NCBI GenBank assembly: GCA_000333855.2
Contig: CM007320.1
Span: 3,334,350-3,398,349 of the forward strand
Origin: Endotrypanum monterogeii
Taxonomy: Eukaryota > Euglenozoa > Kinetoplastea > Trypanosomatida > Trypanosomatidae
Reading direction: 5' to 3'
DNA: 64,000 bases
Positions 61,546 to 64,000 of this stretch are shown here, piece after piece. The notes beneath the pieces are model-generated. The model worked only from the letters and a program-made list of their open reading frames with translations, was not told where the DNA came from and did not search any database. Position numbers and translations under genes: made by a program. Numbering within the stretch: the first letter of the stretch is position 1; each line of letters starts with the position of its first letter.

Positions 61546-63228
61546 CTAGTCTAGAAAATTAGACCCCATCATTTCCCAGTACTCGTCACCATACCTGTTC
61601 AACTCCGCTGTTTTGAACTTCACACGATGCGCACGACGAAGCAGCTCCCGTGCGTCCTTGTTATCCTGGAGACTCTTGAGCGCCTTCAGCATATCCTCAA
61701 AGGACATTGTCAAGAGGCGAGGCTCCTCCCATTTCATGAGCGCGATACCAGTGCGGAATATTATTTTCCAACCCTCCGAAAAATATATGTCCCAGACACG
61801 CAAGAGTGCACGGAAAGGAAAGTGTGCCGCAAACAACGTAAGAAACCACTGAGAAGCAAAGAAAGAGGGCTCAATACCAAAGTCGTCGAGCCGCTTCGAG
61901 AGTCGCGGGAGAAGTCGCGCGATAAGTCGCCTCAGCTGATAAAACAGCTGCTGCAGCAGTGGAAATCCAGGCCTGAACAATTCACGCATTTTATACCGTT
62001 CGTTGTACATCATTTCGTGCAAGGCCCAGAAGGTTTCCTCCTCAGCCATTTGCGTGGACAGGGCAGCGACAAGAAAGCCCATGCCCTGTACGTAGCCGAC
62101 CTCTGGATCACACCCGGCGTAGGCATGGAGAACGTTGCGCAAGAAGATTTGGCCGACGCCACCAGCATCCTGGAAGAGGACATGGGTGGGAAAGGTGCGG
62201 GAGAGATCGCGTGAGATGATCGCATCGACCTCTTTGCTCGCGAGTACCTTTTCTCGCAGTGCAGCATAAACACCACTGTTTTCTTCAGAATTGAGTTGAT
62301 GGAAAGAACCCAAGAGCAGCTGCCACGCAACCCCTCGAAAGCGGCTTGGGATCCCCTTACGGCACCTCTCTTTGAGTTTTGCGTTCATTTTTTTGTTTGT
62401 CTTGCTCCAGTCGGCCGCCATGTTTGCCCACTTGATCTCCCGCCGCATCACCTGCTTCCCATCGATGCGGCGAATATATTTTTCATCCCTTGCCTTTGTG
62501 TCTTCGTCAATGACAAAGCCGAACTCGTCTACGAACTGCTGCTCGTCCTCTCGCTCCTCGGTATCGACAAGGCTATCGTTACCCGGAAAGGAGTGGCGAT
62601 CATCACCGCCTCGTGTTTCCGCTAGATGGTGATGGCCCCCCTCATCAGTGTCGGAGTCACTGCAGCCAGTTGGCGCTGCATGTAGCTGACTTTTCCGAAG
62701 AGGTTGCGGAAGACCTGCACCCTTGACCACGCACCGATTCTGAGGTATGAGCGGGGTCGGATGTGCTGAGGTGCCTTGCGGCACAACAGCCGCGCTAGCT
62801 GTCAAACCTTTTGCAGCTTTGAAACTGTGGAAAGGTGAGTCAGGATGTTCCCCCCGCACCTCTTTCTCTGTTGTCCCCAAACACAAAGGAGAGGAGACTA
62901 ACTCGGCAACGTGCCCAGCACATTGAGGGTTACTAAGGACATCCTTGGCTGCTGCAACATAAGCCTGTGAATATTGTGACGAGCTGCGTCCTGGAGCAGC
63001 GAGTAGACCCACTACGGTATCATCGCTTTCAGAAAGAACAGCTTCAATCGTGGCGGCATGCGTCGACTGCGCGAGAGATGCACCTTTTCCTTTCGATGTG
63101 GCTCGACCCACTGCGAAGGAATCTCCTCTTACCTCGGTTGCAGATATATGAAGGGGGATGCTCCGGACGGGATTGTGTGGCGCGCCTTCGCTCTCATTGA
63201 CGCCCGAGAACACGCTGACCTCATCCAT
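61546..63228 (-). CDS. TBC-domain Rab GTPase-activating protein
   Basis: 560 residues from the ATG at 63228 (MDEVSVFSGV...). It should speed GTP hydrolysis by a Rab protein in membrane traffic. Residues 1-230 are disordered. The TBC domain begins with the KGIPSRFRGVAWQLLLG block (291-307) and runs to about 520. Both catalytic fingers are present: Arg344 in ISRDLSRTFP and Gln381 in GYVQGMGF, so it should be active. Later TBC motifs are present too (FASQWFLTLFAAHFPF, then LRVWDIYFSEGWKIIFRTGIALM). The domain order resembles TBC1D10/GRTP-type proteins, but the target Rab cannot be told. A splice acceptor lies at 63252. Confidence 0.92.
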   Translation of the reverse strand: MDEVSVFSGVNESEGAPHNPVRSIPLHISATEVRGDSFAVGRATSKGKGASLAQSTHAATIEAVLSESDDTVVGLLAAPGRSSSQYSQAYVAAAKDVLSNPQCAGHVAELVSSPLCLGTTEKEVRGEHPDSPFHSFKAAKGLTASAAVVPQGTSAHPTPLIPQNRCVVKGAGLPQPLRKSQLHAAPTGCSDSDTDEGGHHHLAETRGGDDRHSFPGNDSLVDTEEREDEQQFVDEFGFVIDEDTKARDEKYIRRIDGKQVMRREIKWANMAADWSKTNKKMNAKLKERCRKGIPSRFRGVAWQLLLGSFHQLNSEENSGVYAALREKVLASKEVDAIISRDLSRTFPTHVLFQDAGGVGQIFLRNVLHAYAGCDPEVGYVQGMGFLVAALSTQMAEEETFWALHEMMYNERYKMRELFRPGFPLLQQLFYQLRRLIARLLPRLSKRLDDFGIEPSFFASQWFLTLFAAHFPFRALLRVWDIYFSEGWKIIFRTGIALMKWEEPRLLTMSFEDMLKALKSLQDNKDARELLRRAHRVKFKTAELNRYGDEYWEMMGSNFLD

Positions 63229-63251
63229 CAAGACCTTGGTCGCCTAATGCA

Positions 63252-63302
63252 CTCAGAAACGAAAAACCGCAGAATCGTTCGATTCGGAAGAAAAAAAAAA
63301 GA
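63252..63302 (-). promoter_or_regulatory. Trans-splice acceptor of the TBC gene
   Basis: In transcript sense GGTTCTTTTTTTTTTCTTCC (complement of about 63283-63302) is followed by a T-rich stretch and then AG complementary to CT at 63252-63253, giving a 23-nt 5' UTR. Confidence 0.5.
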
Positions 63303-64000
63303 ACCAGAAAACGTCGAGCAGTAAAAAAATGTTTCACGGACAATTTAGTGGTGAAGAAATAGTGGAAGCGGCAGCGGGGGAGGGAAAACGAAAAATGGGG
63401 TGAGGAAGCAGAAGAGAGGTGCTACTCCTTCCTTGGTAAGAAAGAGGAGAAATTTATCAACGTGTCCCTACAGGCGAGTGTATGCCTGCTGTGGGAAAAG
63501 GGCGTGTGGTGTGTGTCACACAATACCTTAGCAGGCGTACCCTCTAGCTAAAGGCAGCAACTGCCTGAGAAAAATTGGGGGAAAACGGAGAAGTGGCAGA
63601 GAAGAAACGAGGGGTAAACCACAGTGGCGCAAGTGAAAGAAAGGTAGCCGAGGTCTTCCGTTCGGTTTAAGTGACGAATAGCCTGCAGACCTTTTTTTTT
63701 TTTGAGGAGGTGCAAGGGAGGGAGAATATGTTTGCACGTGTGCAAATGACTTTCTTTAGCGCATGAGCTTGCTTCAGAGGGTAGAGAAAATGCGTTAACG
63801 CGGATTGGCATCATCCCTGTTTTTCTGCTGTAAAAAGTAAGGCTTTTTTCCCCCTCTGGTGATGTGGAATCACAGGAGGAGGAAAAAAAAAAGGGAAAGA
63901 ATGAGAGAAACGGGGAAACAAAAAAAAAGGGGGAGGAACAGTACAAAAAGTGAAGCACACGCAGGCCCAAAGGAATGAGGACTGTGCGCAAGGAGGCCGT
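63303..64000. other. Spacer at the right edge
   Basis: No convincing gene. Poly-A and purine-rich on the plus strand, as in the other spacers. Confidence 0.5.

Noticed and set aside
1..64000. Plus-strand genes or a strand-switch region
   Set aside because: Every plus-strand ORF is either opposite a supported minus-strand gene or a low-complexity spacer ORF, so no switch of coding strand is seen.

Overview
The window is a stretch of nuclear chromosome from a kinetoplastid protist of the family Trypanosomatidae. Three things point there. All sixteen supported protein genes are intronless and lie on the minus strand, as in a directional (polycistronic) gene cluster. Many of them are preceded, in transcript sense, by a T- or C-rich pyrimidine tract followed by an AG, the signal for spliced-leader trans-splicing. 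The proteins are a kinetoplastid set: a lysine/alanine-rich kinetoplast DNA-binding protein with a short mitochondrial presequence, CCCH zinc-finger RNA-binding proteins, an eIF4G of the short trypanosomatid type, and several flagellar coiled-coil proteins. The genus cannot be fixed from the sequence alone. Coding regions look GC-richer than the spacers, which are full of poly-A, poly-G and dinucleotide runs.

Transcription runs from high to low coordinates. In that order: a TBC-domain Rab GAP (61.5-63.2 kb), a small unknown protein (59.5-59.9), an eIF4G-like translation factor (55.6-57.9), a tryptophan-rich unknown protein (52.8-53.7), the Golgi tether subunit COG2 (48.8-51.8), a 2340-residue flagellar adenylate-kinase-9-like protein (40.4-47.4), an OTU1/YOD1-type deubiquitinase (38.3-39.1), a BBOF1-like coiled-coil protein (35.2-37.2), another large coiled-coil protein (31.0-33.5), a protein with C2-like blocks (27.8-29.8), a zinc-finger/RRM/WW RNA-binding protein (24.9-26.8), a multi-spanning membrane protein with a degenerate J domain (21.5-23.3), a bacterial-looking glycerophosphodiester phosphodiesterase (17.8-18.8), an acidic unknown protein (9.6-10.8), a CCCH zinc-finger protein (4.9-6.8), a taxilin-like coiled-coil protein (2.3-3.2) and the kinetoplast DNA-associated protein (0.45-1.05).

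The genes do not form one pathway. Themes recur: cilium/basal body (AK9-like, BBOF1-like and probably its coiled-coil neighbour), post-transcriptional control (two zinc-finger proteins, eIF4G), and membrane traffic (COG2, TBC, taxilin-like). In trypanosomatids neighbours are co-transcribed but are regulated one by one through their UTRs.

Spacers are long. The largest, 10.8-17.8 kb, holds no convincing gene. No tRNA, rRNA, spliced-leader gene, CRISPR array or intact transposon was recognised. Two runs of N (13868-13887 and 60882-61160) appear to be false gaps: the sequence on one side looks like an error-rich second copy of the sequence on the other. The features most worth checking are a perfect 16-bp inverted repeat inside a coding region, the bacterial-type phosphodiesterase, the J-like/membrane fusion, the start region of COG2 with an overlapping upstream ORF, and the false gaps.
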